Source: Nonlabens ulvanivorans (GTDB lineage: Bacteria; Bacteroidota; Bacteroidia; Flavobacteriales; Flavobacteriaceae). From it: a stretch of DNA of 64,000 nucleotides. Both the position numbers and the translations under genes were made by a program. Positions 8,883-17,152 of the stretch are shown one piece after another. The stretch spans positions 372,001 to 436,000 of the forward strand of contig NZ_JPJI01000032.1 in the NCBI RefSeq assembly GCF_000732625.1, given 5' to 3'. The notes below the pieces were generated by a model. It ran no database searches and was not told where the DNA came from. It worked only from the letters and a program-made list of their open reading frames with translations. Numbering within the stretch: the stretch's first letter is position 1; the number at the start of each line of letters is the position of its first letter.

Positions 8883-8889
8883 AAAAGAA
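8853..8889 (+). repeat. 14-bp tandem repeat across a stop codon
   Basis: The unit AAAAAAGAATTATT occurs twice plus a partial third copy. It covers the last codons and the TAA stop of the lipoprotein gene. Because 14 is not a multiple of three, copy-number change would alter the C-terminus. Confidence 0.85.
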
Positions 8890-8990
8890 GGAGTTTTAAC
8901 CCATATCTTAATAGAAAAATGATCATCATTATTGATTTAAATAACTATAAGAAGAGATTGATTTTTTCTAATAAGCCATAATATCGCACT

Positions 8991-9019
8991 ATTCGTCGAT
9001 TAATTATTCCGATTTATTG
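8991..9019 (+). promoter_or_regulatory. Possible weak copy of the regulon box
   Basis: ATTCGTCGATTA here resembles the inverted form of the regulon box (ATTCGTCGACACTT) found upstream of the sensor operon at 47287-47300. It has the same orientation relative to its gene and lies 120 bp upstream of the T9SS-secreted Asp-box gene. The second half of the box (ACACTT) is not conserved and no consensus -7 element is found at the expected distance, so this is only a candidate. Confidence 0.25.
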
Positions 9020-9110
9020 TCAGCTTTTTAAGAAATTAAGACATAATTAACAAGTTGTTATTGAATCGTGAACTCTGTCCATTATATTGCGGCACCATTA
9101 AAACCATTTT

Positions 9111-12100
9111 ATGAAGTTTTTATCATTACTAATTCTCTTAGGATTCGTATTTACCACAGCACAACCTGGACTCGACAATCCATGGATGGAACAATTAAGA
9201 AAACAGAAATCTGAAAATGAAATCACCTACCAAGACATTAAAGATGCAGGTGAGGCTTACTGGGAAACGCATAATAAAAACGCCAAAGGAAGTGGTTACA
9301 AACCATTCATGCGATGGCTAGATGCTGCAAAGGCTTATGTAAAAGAAGATGGCACAATACAAGGAGCAGAAGAACTGGAAACAATTCTAATCGAAAGAGA
9401 TTTTAGAAAAAGTGGACTTTCTGACAACTCTAACTGGAGTGCAATAGGTCCCTTTTCTATACAAGGTACAGGATCATGGTCTACAGGAACTGGTAGAGCA
9501 AACACGGTGACTATAGATCCTAACAACCCAAATATTTATTACTTAGGTTCACCAAGTGGAGGAATATGGAAATCTACTGATGCTGGAGTTTCATGGACAC
9601 CTATTTCAGATTTCTTATCCCAGATAGGAGTAAGTGCAATAGCCGTAGACCCGACAGATTCTGACATTATTTATATAGGTACAGGTGATGATGACGCTAG
9701 AGACTCAAGCAGTATAGGATTAATGAAATCTGTCGATGGAGGAATTACATGGAATAGTACTGGATTAACATTTATAGGTGCAACTGCAAATATCAGTGAA
9801 GTATACTTAGACCCGAGAGATAGTAACAAAATATTTGTGTCTTCAAATTTTGGTTTCTACAGATCTGTTGATGGTGGTGTGAGCTTTTCAAGAACTTTTC
9901 CCGCAAATGTGAAAGACATCAAATTAAAGCCCGGATCACCAGACACCATATACCTTAGTACAAACAATTCCTTTTTTGTATCAACTGATAATGGTGTCTC
10001 ATTCACTCAGCCATCTACAGGCTTACCTAATGGTATGAGAAGAAGCGTTATAGGTGTTTCTCCTGCTAACCCTAATTATGTTTACTTATTAATTATTGAT
10101 GGCAGTGCTAATTTAATGGGTTTATATCGATCTACTAATAGTGGATTAACTTTTACACGTCGAGATAATGGTACAGACATTCTAGAAAGCGGACAAGGGA
10201 ACTATGATCTTGCCCTAGAAGTATCTACGACTAATGCAGAAATAGTTTACACTGGTTGTTTAAATGTATGGAAATCCTTTAGTGGTGGCAGCTCTTTTAC
10301 AAAAATAAACTCATGGAGCAACCCTACCGGTAGCACTTATACTCATGCAGATATTCATCAAATTAGACAATTTGGTTCTGAACTATTTGTAATGTCGGAT
10401 GGTGGTATTTATAGAAGTAATAATGACGGTGGATCCTTCACTGACCTTACCGCAGGAGCTCAAATAGGTCAATTTTATAGAATTGCCGTTAGCACACAAT
10501 CAAGCGCACAGGTAATAGGTGGATTACAAGATAATGGTGGACAAGCTAGAAGCGGTAATCAATGGAAAAACTTTTATGGTGCCGACGGAATGGATGGTGG
10601 TATAGATCCATTAGATTCAAATATACGTTACGGGTTTACTCAAAATGGTGGTGGGCTTTACTTTACAAATAATGGCGGAAACTCAATTCTTAACTCTATC
10701 AATCGTCCTAATGGTGAAAGTGGTAACTGGATCACGCCATTAAAAGTGGATAGTCAAGGTACAATTTATGTAGGGTATACTGCTTTGTATAAAGTACAAA
10801 ACAACGGTTTTGTTGCTGTTTCCTCTCCATTTAGTTCTAATATCGATTTAATTGAAATAGATCCAAATGACGATAACACAATTTACATAGCCATCAACAA
10901 TCTTCTTTATAGAAGTATAAATGCCGGTTCCAATTTTTCACTGGTTTCTAACTTCCCACAAGACATCGCAGCAATTGAAGTTAGTAATACAGATCATAAT
11001 ATCGTTTACCTTTCGACAGAAGAATCATTTGGTAGCGTTTATAAAAGTTTGAACCAAGGAAGTAGTTTTACCGATATAACTGCTAATCTTCCTAGCCTAG
11101 GTAAAAATACCATTGCAAGTTTGCCGATGAGTGTAGATGGAGAAATATTTTTAGGAACAACCATCGGAGTCTATAAATATGATGACGTAACTGCTCAATG
11201 GTCAACTTTCAATAACAATTTGCCAAATGTAAACATCAGAGACCTTGAAATCAATGGAGTAGACAATGTGCTTACTGCTGGGACTTACGGTAGAGGTATC
11301 TGGCAAACATCCGTGACTGCCGGTCCACCACCTACAGATATTGAATTGGTAAGCATAAACTATTCCAACACTGGTTTTTCTTGTGGAGATACGGACATTG
11401 ATATTGTAATTGAAAATGGAGGAACAACAGCTATAAATAGTTTCAACCTTGATTATACTATTAATGGTGGCTCTTCTGTTAGTAGCACTTACAGCACTGC
11501 AATACCTGCACAAAGTCAAACCACCGTAAGCCTAACAGGATTGTCACTCAATCTAGGTACAAACGACATATCAGTAACGGTGAATACAACAAATGACGCT
11601 TTTGCCAGTAACAATAATGAAACCACAACAATACTTAAAAATAATAGTGGTGTCATTAATGATATTCACCAATTTGAAAATAGGAATCTATTAACCTTTA
11701 ATGAAACTGGCGGAACAAATCAATGGGAACGTGGCATACCAGCAGGACCTATTCTTAATCAAGCCGTAAGTGGTACACAAGTATATGGAACTAATCTAAC
11801 TGGTGAGCACTCAAATGATACAGTAGCATATTTGTATACAGGCTGTTACGATCTCAATGGAGTCATCAATCCTACACTACAATTTGATATGGCATTTGAG
11901 TTAGAACAAGATTGGGATTTGATGTATATCGAATACACCATCAATAGCGGCAGTAACTGGAATGTTTTAGGTAGCGCAACTGATCCTGGCTGGTATAATT
12001 CTAGCAGAAGTCCCAATGGCGTAAATTGCTTTAATTGTGTAGGAGCGCAATGGACAGGAACAGATGCCGTTATGAAAACCTATTCTTATGATTTGAGCCC

Positions 12101-12464
12101 ATTTAATTCAGAGAGTAACATCACTTTTCGATATGTGTTTATTTCTGACCAAGCCGTCACTGAAGAAGGTGTAGTCCTTGATAATGTAGTCGTAACTGGA
12201 ACATTAAGCAACGATAGCAATACACTTTTAGATTCTTATAAAATTTTCCCTAACCCGTCAAAAGGTGACTTCACACTATCATGGAATGGTAAAGACGCTT
12301 TTGATTACAGCATCTATGATGTAACTGGTAAACTGATAAGTTCTAGACTCAACAATACGGGAGAAAGACACTCTATTCATCTTAATAATGTTGCACAAGG
12401 AATGTACTTTTTAAACATTTCTACAGCTACAGGTACTGTAACTGAAAAACTTATCGTTAATTAA
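9111..12464 (+). CDS. Large secreted Asp-box (sortilin-like) protein, T9SS cargo
   Basis: This 1117-residue protein has a signal peptide (cleavage near FTTAQ, residue 18). A long beta-propeller region (about 110-740) is built from Asp-box repeats such as STDAGVSWTP, SVDGGITWN, SVDGGVSFS and STDNGVSFT, as in VPS10/sialidase/xyloglucanase-type propellers. It is followed by a CARDB-like domain (about 745-840), a jelly-roll-like region and a C-terminal T9SS type A sorting domain (FPNPSKGDF... ending EKLIVN). It is therefore exported and probably attached to the surface. Binding or hydrolytic activity cannot be told; I see no clear catalytic dyad. A terminator follows. Confidence 0.88.
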   Translation: MKFLSLLILLGFVFTTAQPGLDNPWMEQLRKQKSENEITYQDIKDAGEAYWETHNKNAKGSGYKPFMRWLDAAKAYVKEDGTIQGAEELETILIERDFRKSGLSDNSNWSAIGPFSIQGTGSWSTGTGRANTVTIDPNNPNIYYLGSPSGGIWKSTDAGVSWTPISDFLSQIGVSAIAVDPTDSDIIYIGTGDDDARDSSSIGLMKSVDGGITWNSTGLTFIGATANISEVYLDPRDSNKIFVSSNFGFYRSVDGGVSFSRTFPANVKDIKLKPGSPDTIYLSTNNSFFVSTDNGVSFTQPSTGLPNGMRRSVIGVSPANPNYVYLLIIDGSANLMGLYRSTNSGLTFTRRDNGTDILESGQGNYDLALEVSTTNAEIVYTGCLNVWKSFSGGSSFTKINSWSNPTGSTYTHADIHQIRQFGSELFVMSDGGIYRSNNDGGSFTDLTAGAQIGQFYRIAVSTQSSAQVIGGLQDNGGQARSGNQWKNFYGADGMDGGIDPLDSNIRYGFTQNGGGLYFTNNGGNSILNSINRPNGESGNWITPLKVDSQGTIYVGYTALYKVQNNGFVAVSSPFSSNIDLIEIDPNDDNTIYIAINNLLYRSINAGSNFSLVSNFPQDIAAIEVSNTDHNIVYLSTEESFGSVYKSLNQGSSFTDITANLPSLGKNTIASLPMSVDGEIFLGTTIGVYKYDDVTAQWSTFNNNLPNVNIRDLEINGVDNVLTAGTYGRGIWQTSVTAGPPPTDIELVSINYSNTGFSCGDTDIDIVIENGGTTAINSFNLDYTINGGSSVSSTYSTAIPAQSQTTVSLTGLSLNLGTNDISVTVNTTNDAFASNNNETTTILKNNSGVINDIHQFENRNLLTFNETGGTNQWERGIPAGPILNQAVSGTQVYGTNLTGEHSNDTVAYLYTGCYDLNGVINPTLQFDMAFELEQDWDLMYIEYTINSGSNWNVLGSATDPGWYNSSRSPNGVNCFNCVGAQWTGTDAVMKTYSYDLSPFNSESNITFRYVFISDQAVTEEGVVLDNVVVTGTLSNDSNTLLDSYKIFPNPSKGDFTLSWNGKDAFDYSIYDVTGKLISSRLNNTGERHSIHLNNVAQGMYFLNISTATGTVTEKLIVN

Positions 12465-12483
12465 ACAGAGTACGTATCATTTT

Positions 12484-12527
12484 TCAATTAAAAAAGCCTG
12501 CAATATTGTAGGCTTTTTTTAATTGAA
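12484..12527 (+). terminator. Rho-independent terminator
   Basis: A long inverted repeat: TTCAATTAAAAAAGCCTGCA pairs with the complementary sequence ending AATTGAA around ATATTG, with internal A and T runs. It closes the Asp-box gene 20 bases after its stop codon. Confidence 0.88.
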
Positions 12528-12630
12528 AACTAGTTAATTATAAACTAAATACTAGAGTTAAAACCCAACAATTATTATCTTGTGTAACATTTATCAAACA
12601 GAGTTTACTAACCTCTCAAACTATATAAAC

Positions 12631-14679
12631 ATGAACTTAAAAAAAACCTTACTTGCTTCTTGCGCGGTGGCTATTGCAGTCACATCTTGTAAAGAACCGG
12701 CAAAAGACTATCCTGGTCTGGACATGACCGCAATGGATACTAGCGTTTCTCCTAAAGACGATTTTTATCGTTATGTAAATGGAAAATGGATAGATTCTAC
12801 TGAGATACCTGCAGATCAAACAGTTTGGGGTGGCTTCAATAAGCTTAGAAAAGATACTGATGCAGACATGCTTGCTATCCTAGACAAAGCCATGAATGAT
12901 AAAAACCTTGATCAATCTTCAGATCAAGCAAAAGCAGTTTTTGTATATCAAAGTATAATGGATACAGAAGCTAGAGATAAAGCTGGTTATGAACCTTTAT
13001 TACCATATCTAGAGCAAATTGAGGCTATTAATTCTGTCGATGAAATACCTGCTTTACTTGCTGAGCTTTCTTCAAAAGGCTTACGTGGCTTTTATGGATT
13101 TGGTGTAGGTCCAGACGCTCAGAACACAGATATAAACGTAGCTCAAATGGGTCCTGGTGCTTTGGGAATGCAGCGTGAATACTATGTAGATCTAGATGAT
13201 GCTGATAATGTTGAAAAACTAGCTGCTTACGAAAAGCACGTTGCACGTATGCTGACATTAACAGGTACTGATGCAGCACAAGCAGCAAATGATGCTAAAA
13301 CGATCATTGCCATAGAAACACAAATGGCACAACCACGTTTAGATAAAGTAGCTCGTAGAAACCCGCAATTAAGCTACAATCCAATGAGTTTAGATGAATT
13401 TAAAACTCTAGTACCATCTATAGACTGGGATGAATATTTTGAAAAATTAGAGGTTAAAGATTTTGATAGAATTATTGTTTCTCAACCAGCATATATGACT
13501 GCATTAAATAATATGTGGGATAATAGTAATCTAGATGCTATGAAAACTTACATGCGCTGGACTATGGTAGATGCAGCAGCTACTATGCTATCTGCAGAAT
13601 TAGAAGATGCTAACTGGGACTTTTACAGTAAAACGATGCGTGGTGCAAAAGAACAACGTCCTAGAGATGAGCGCGCACTAGGAACCGTGAACGGAACTTT
13701 AGGTGAAGCTCTAGGTCAACTATATGTAAGTGAAAAATTTCCTGCAGAGGCTAAAGCCAAAGCCAAAGAGATGATTGAATATGTAAAGAAAGCATATGAA
13801 GTACGCATCAATGGATTAGCCTGGATGAGTCCTGAGACTAAGGTTAAGGCTATTGAAAAACTTAACGGTATGACTATTAAAATAGGTTATCCAGACCAAT
13901 GGAAAGATTATTCAGAAATGGAAATCAAAAGTCCTGCAAACGGAGGTACTTTATTTGATAATATGCTAGCTGTACAATCTTGGAACTACCGCGATAATCT
14001 TAATAAACTGGGAGAAAAAGTAGATAAGACAGAATGGTTCATGTCTCCACAAACTGTGAACGCATACTACAATCCGTACTATAATGAAATTGTTTTCCCA
14101 GCAGCTATTTTACAACCGCCATTTTATAACTATGAAGCAGACGCTGCCTTCAACTTTGGTGGTATGGGAGCTGTAATAGGCCATGAAATTTCTCATGGAT
14201 TTGATGATAGCGGCGCAAAATTTGACGCAAACGGTAATATGACTGACTGGTGGACTGCAAATGATAAAACACAATTTGAAGACTTAGGTAAAGATCTTGC
14301 AAATCAATATAGTGCTATCGAAGTATTACCTGGTGTTAATATCAATGGTGAATTTACATTAGGTGAAAACATTGGTGATTTAGGTGGTGTTAATGCCGCA
14401 TATGATGCTCATCAATTATGGATGAAAGATAAAGGTCGCCCAGAAGCGATTGATGGATTTACACCAGAACAACGTTTCTTTTTAAGTTGGGGAACAGTAT
14501 GGCGCACTAAAATGCGTGAAGAGGCTTTAAAGCAACGTATTAAAGGTGACACACACTCACCTGGTATGTATCGTGGTTATGTACCGCTTCAAAATATCGA
14601 TGCATTTTATGATGCATTTGAAATTACAGAGGCAGATGGTATGTATATCACACCAGAGAACCGTATTAAAATCTGGTAA
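12631..14679 (+). CDS. M13 family zinc metallopeptidase, lipoprotein
   Basis: This is a neprilysin/PepO-type endopeptidase of 682 residues. The zinc site is HEISH in VIGHEISHGFDDSG, with the third ligand Glu in GENIGDLGG; the substrate-binding NAYYNP motif is also present, and the C-terminus ends near the usual MCRVW-type position. I chose the ATG at 12631 because it gives a clean lipoprotein signal (LASCAVAIAVTSCKEP, lipobox Cys); the longer frame from 12580 adds 17 residues with no such sense. The protein is predicted to be membrane-anchored in the envelope, where it would cut peptides. A terminator follows. Confidence 0.94.
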   Translation: MNLKKTLLASCAVAIAVTSCKEPAKDYPGLDMTAMDTSVSPKDDFYRYVNGKWIDSTEIPADQTVWGGFNKLRKDTDADMLAILDKAMNDKNLDQSSDQAKAVFVYQSIMDTEARDKAGYEPLLPYLEQIEAINSVDEIPALLAELSSKGLRGFYGFGVGPDAQNTDINVAQMGPGALGMQREYYVDLDDADNVEKLAAYEKHVARMLTLTGTDAAQAANDAKTIIAIETQMAQPRLDKVARRNPQLSYNPMSLDEFKTLVPSIDWDEYFEKLEVKDFDRIIVSQPAYMTALNNMWDNSNLDAMKTYMRWTMVDAAATMLSAELEDANWDFYSKTMRGAKEQRPRDERALGTVNGTLGEALGQLYVSEKFPAEAKAKAKEMIEYVKKAYEVRINGLAWMSPETKVKAIEKLNGMTIKIGYPDQWKDYSEMEIKSPANGGTLFDNMLAVQSWNYRDNLNKLGEKVDKTEWFMSPQTVNAYYNPYYNEIVFPAAILQPPFYNYEADAAFNFGGMGAVIGHEISHGFDDSGAKFDANGNMTDWWTANDKTQFEDLGKDLANQYSAIEVLPGVNINGEFTLGENIGDLGGVNAAYDAHQLWMKDKGRPEAIDGFTPEQRFFLSWGTVWRTKMREEALKQRIKGDTHSPGMYRGYVPLQNIDAFYDAFEITEADGMYITPENRIKIW

Positions 14680-14698
14680 TAGTATTTTATAAAAAATC

Positions 14699-14729
14699 AA
14701 AAGGCTTTCTTAATAGAGAGCCTTTTTTT
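14699..14729 (+). terminator. Rho-independent terminator
   Basis: The stem AAAAGGCTTTC pairs with GAGAGCCTTTT (one G-U pair) around TTAATA, with a T run. It lies 20 bases after the M13 peptidase stop codon. Confidence 0.85.
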
Positions 14730-14771
14730 ATGTCGTTGAATTATATTTAAGCCAGCATTAAAGCTTTTTTT

Positions 14772-16685
14772 ATGAAACAATTTTTACTAGTTGCGTTAGT
14801 GGTGTTAGGTTCCGCTTTCGCGAAAGCGCAATCCTCATCAAAACAAGAGTATATAAAAGAAAATTATACTAAAACCATCCACCAGATTGAGATGCGTGAT
14901 GGAGTTAAATTATACACTCAAGTTTATAGCCCAAAGGACACCTCTAAGGAATATCCGATAATGATGCAACGCACATGTTATAGTGTACGACCTTATGGAG
15001 AAGACAAGTATCCGAGTAGATTAGGTCCCAATGAAATCCTGATGAAAGAAGGTTACATATTTGTTTATCAAGATGTACGCGGTAGATGGATGAGTGAAGG
15101 AGATTTTGACAACATGCGTCCTAACATACCTGGAAATGACGTGAACAACAAGCAAGATATTGATGAAAGTTCAGACACTTATGATACTGTAGAGTGGTTA
15201 ATAAACAACCTACCTAACAATAATAGAAAAGTAGGTCAATGGGGAATTTCTTATCCAGGATTTTACACCGCAGCAGCTTTACCAGATGCACATCCAGCAC
15301 TTGTAGCTAGCTCGCCACAGGCACCTATAGGAGACTTTTTCTTTGACGACTTTCATCATATGGGAGCTACTTTACAGAGCTATATTTTTGCCTATCCAGT
15401 TTTTGGTCATCAAACTGAACCTACCACCGAAAGCTGGTATAATGATAAATGGGATCAATTGAGAGCAGCAGGTAGTATGGATGATTCTTATGCATTTAAT
15501 ATGGGCATAGGTCCATTGAAGAATGTAACAGAAAATATATATCCTGATAATTTTTTCTGGAAAGACGTTGCCTTGCATCCTAACTATGACGAATTCTGGC
15601 AAAAACGTTCTATTATACCACATTTAAATAATGTTGATCACGCAGTTATGACCGTAGGTGGCTGGTTTGATGCAGAGGATCTTTATGGCCCATTAAATAT
15701 CTATAAAAATGTAGAACGCAACAATCCTAATAATAAGAACAACACCATTGTCATGGGACCATGGAGTCATGGTAACTGGGCGAGAGAACCTGGTCATCAG
15801 ATGGTGAACCATATCCATTTTGGTGATAGTTTATCGACTTTTTATCATAGAGAAATAGAAACTCCTTTCTTTGAACATCACTTAAAAGGAGAAAAAAATC
15901 CGGTTCTACCAGAGGCATATATGTTTGATACTGGATTAAAGCAATGGGAGAAATTTATGCAATGGCCGCCACAGCAAGATGAAATCGTGTTTAGTTTTGG
16001 TAAAAATGGAGAGTTGTTGATTAATAAAAAGGGTGATAAAAAAGATACGTTCTCATACATGAGTGATCCATCAAAACCAGTGCCTTTTAGAAGTGAAATA
16101 ACACCAGTTACATTCACACCACGTGCTTACATGACAGACGACCAGCGTCACGCTTCTAGAAGACCAGACGTACTTACTTTTCAAACAGACATCCTTACTG
16201 ATGACATGACACTTGCTGGAGAGATACAAGCAAACCTAGAAGTAATTCTTAAGGGAATCACTGATGCCGACTTTATCGTTAAGGTTATAGACGTATATCC
16301 AGACGACATGAAAAATGAAGAACATACACCAGAGCATGTAACTCTTGCAGGCTATCAACAATTAGTGCGTGCAGAAACTTTTAGAGGTCGTTTTAGAAAT
16401 GATTTCTCAAAGCCAGAGCCTTTTAAAGAAGGTAAAAAGACTAGTGTAAACTTTCCTTTACAAGATGTGTTACATACCTTTAAAAAAGGTCATAGAGTAA
16501 TGATTCAAATACACAGCACTTGGTTTCCATACATAGACCGCAATCCTCAAAAATATGTAGATAACATATTTGAGGCGACAGAAAGCGACTTCACAACTGG
16601 GCAAGTAACTATTACGGGAGCAAGTTCTGTAAGTGTAGGTGATAACAATGGTATTGAAAAACAATTACCTAAACTGAAGCAATAA
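14772..16685 (+). CDS. CocE/NonD family hydrolase (S15-like), exported
   Basis: This 637-residue alpha/beta hydrolase belongs to the CocE/NonD (X-Pro dipeptidyl-peptidase-like) family, which includes alpha-amino-acid ester hydrolases and some glutaryl acylases. The nucleophile elbow is GISYPG near residue 158; the likely acid is the Asp in GGWFDAEDLYGP and the likely His is in GPWSHGNWAREPGH. A C-terminal jelly-roll domain covers about 430-625. The signal peptide ends GSAFAKAQ, whose AFAKA is encoded by the genome palindrome at 14813-14828. The substrate is unknown. It is a single gene between two terminators. Confidence 0.9.
   Translation: MKQFLLVALVVLGSAFAKAQSSSKQEYIKENYTKTIHQIEMRDGVKLYTQVYSPKDTSKEYPIMMQRTCYSVRPYGEDKYPSRLGPNEILMKEGYIFVYQDVRGRWMSEGDFDNMRPNIPGNDVNNKQDIDESSDTYDTVEWLINNLPNNNRKVGQWGISYPGFYTAAALPDAHPALVASSPQAPIGDFFFDDFHHMGATLQSYIFAYPVFGHQTEPTTESWYNDKWDQLRAAGSMDDSYAFNMGIGPLKNVTENIYPDNFFWKDVALHPNYDEFWQKRSIIPHLNNVDHAVMTVGGWFDAEDLYGPLNIYKNVERNNPNNKNNTIVMGPWSHGNWAREPGHQMVNHIHFGDSLSTFYHREIETPFFEHHLKGEKNPVLPEAYMFDTGLKQWEKFMQWPPQQDEIVFSFGKNGELLINKKGDKKDTFSYMSDPSKPVPFRSEITPVTFTPRAYMTDDQRHASRRPDVLTFQTDILTDDMTLAGEIQANLEVILKGITDADFIVKVIDVYPDDMKNEEHTPEHVTLAGYQQLVRAETFRGRFRNDFSKPEPFKEGKKTSVNFPLQDVLHTFKKGHRVMIQIHSTWFPYIDRNPQKYVDNIFEATESDFTTGQVTITGASSVSVGDNNGIEKQLPKLKQ
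14813..14828. repeat. Palindromic repeat CGCTTTCGCGAAAGCG (in CDS)
   Basis: Exact copy. In frame it encodes AFAKA at the signal peptidase cleavage region of the CocE-type hydrolase, in the same frame as the copy in the 196-residue exported protein. Confidence 0.9.
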
Positions 16686-16713
16686 ATTAACCTTTATAAA
16701 CTTAAAATACAAT

Positions 16714-16760
16714 CCTCAATTTGATAGGACTAAAACCATATCAAATTGAGGGTTTTTTCT
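16714..16760 (+). terminator. Rho-independent terminator
   Basis: The stem CCTCAATTTGATA (16714-16726) pairs perfectly with TATCAAATTGAGG (16739-16751), followed by a T-rich tract. It closes the hydrolase gene and starts a 467-bp stretch without a large gene. Confidence 0.92.
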
Positions 16761-16885
16761 TTTGATCATCATTTAGTTCATGAGAATCAGAAATAATAAT
16801 GCACTTCGTCGAATAATAGATACAGATAGTCTTGATTATTTATGAAAATTTACCATATTCGTCATCCCTAAAACTAACATCAATT

Positions 16886-16993
16886 ATGGATACGACCTAT
16901 ATAGAAAAGCAACAATCTAACAGGTTTGTAGCTACATTTTATTTTATCAAAGGTCTATTTAAATTGATTGTAAAAACGTTCTTTAGTTTTTAA
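16886..16993 (+). CDS. Possible small protein (35 residues)
   Basis: An ATG at 16886 opens 35 codons ending at TAA 16991-16993: MDTTYIEKQQSNRF, then a hydrophobic/basic stretch ending VKTFFSF. It is isolated between two terminators, with a strong one only 30 bases after the stop, so this stretch is probably transcribed on its own, either as a small protein or as a small RNA. I recognise no family, there is no clear -7 promoter match, and short ORFs occur by chance, so the coding call is weak. Confidence 0.35.
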   Translation: MDTTYIEKQQSNRFVATFYFIKGLFKLIVKTFFSF

Positions 16994-17021
16994 AGAACAA
17001 TTTATCTTAATTGACTTGTTT

Positions 17022-17054
17022 AAAAAATCCTCTTCCCTAAAGAGGATTTTTTTA
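17022..17054 (+). terminator. Rho-independent terminator after the small ORF
   Basis: The stem AAAATCCTCTT (17024-17034) pairs with AAGAGGATTTT (17040-17050) around CCCTA, followed by more T. No other gene in this gap needs it, which supports a short transcript over about 16.86-17.05 kb. Confidence 0.85.
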
Positions 17055-17110
17055 CTTAATATATTTAAATCATAGTCAGATAAATGAAGTAAAAGGCGTG
17101 ATAATTTTTG

Positions 17111-17127
17111 TTAGTCATCATGACTAA
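17111..17127. other. Short inverted repeat
   Basis: TTAGTCA and TGACTAA are separated by three bases, 26 bases beyond the end of the minus-strand ABC ATPase gene. It could be part of a weak transcription end signal or a protein-binding site; nothing else in 17.06-17.15 kb is recognisable. Confidence 0.35.
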
Positions 17128-17152
17128 ATTTAATAAAGCAAGTTATGAATGA

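Noticed and set aside
12580-12630. Longer N-terminus for the M13 peptidase
   Set aside because: The added 17 residues precede a clean lipoprotein signal that begins at the ATG at 12631.
16805-16870. TTCGTC elements before the small ORF as regulon boxes
   Set aside because: Each matches only six or seven bases, without the ACACTT half and without a -7 element at the expected distance; kept only as a remark.
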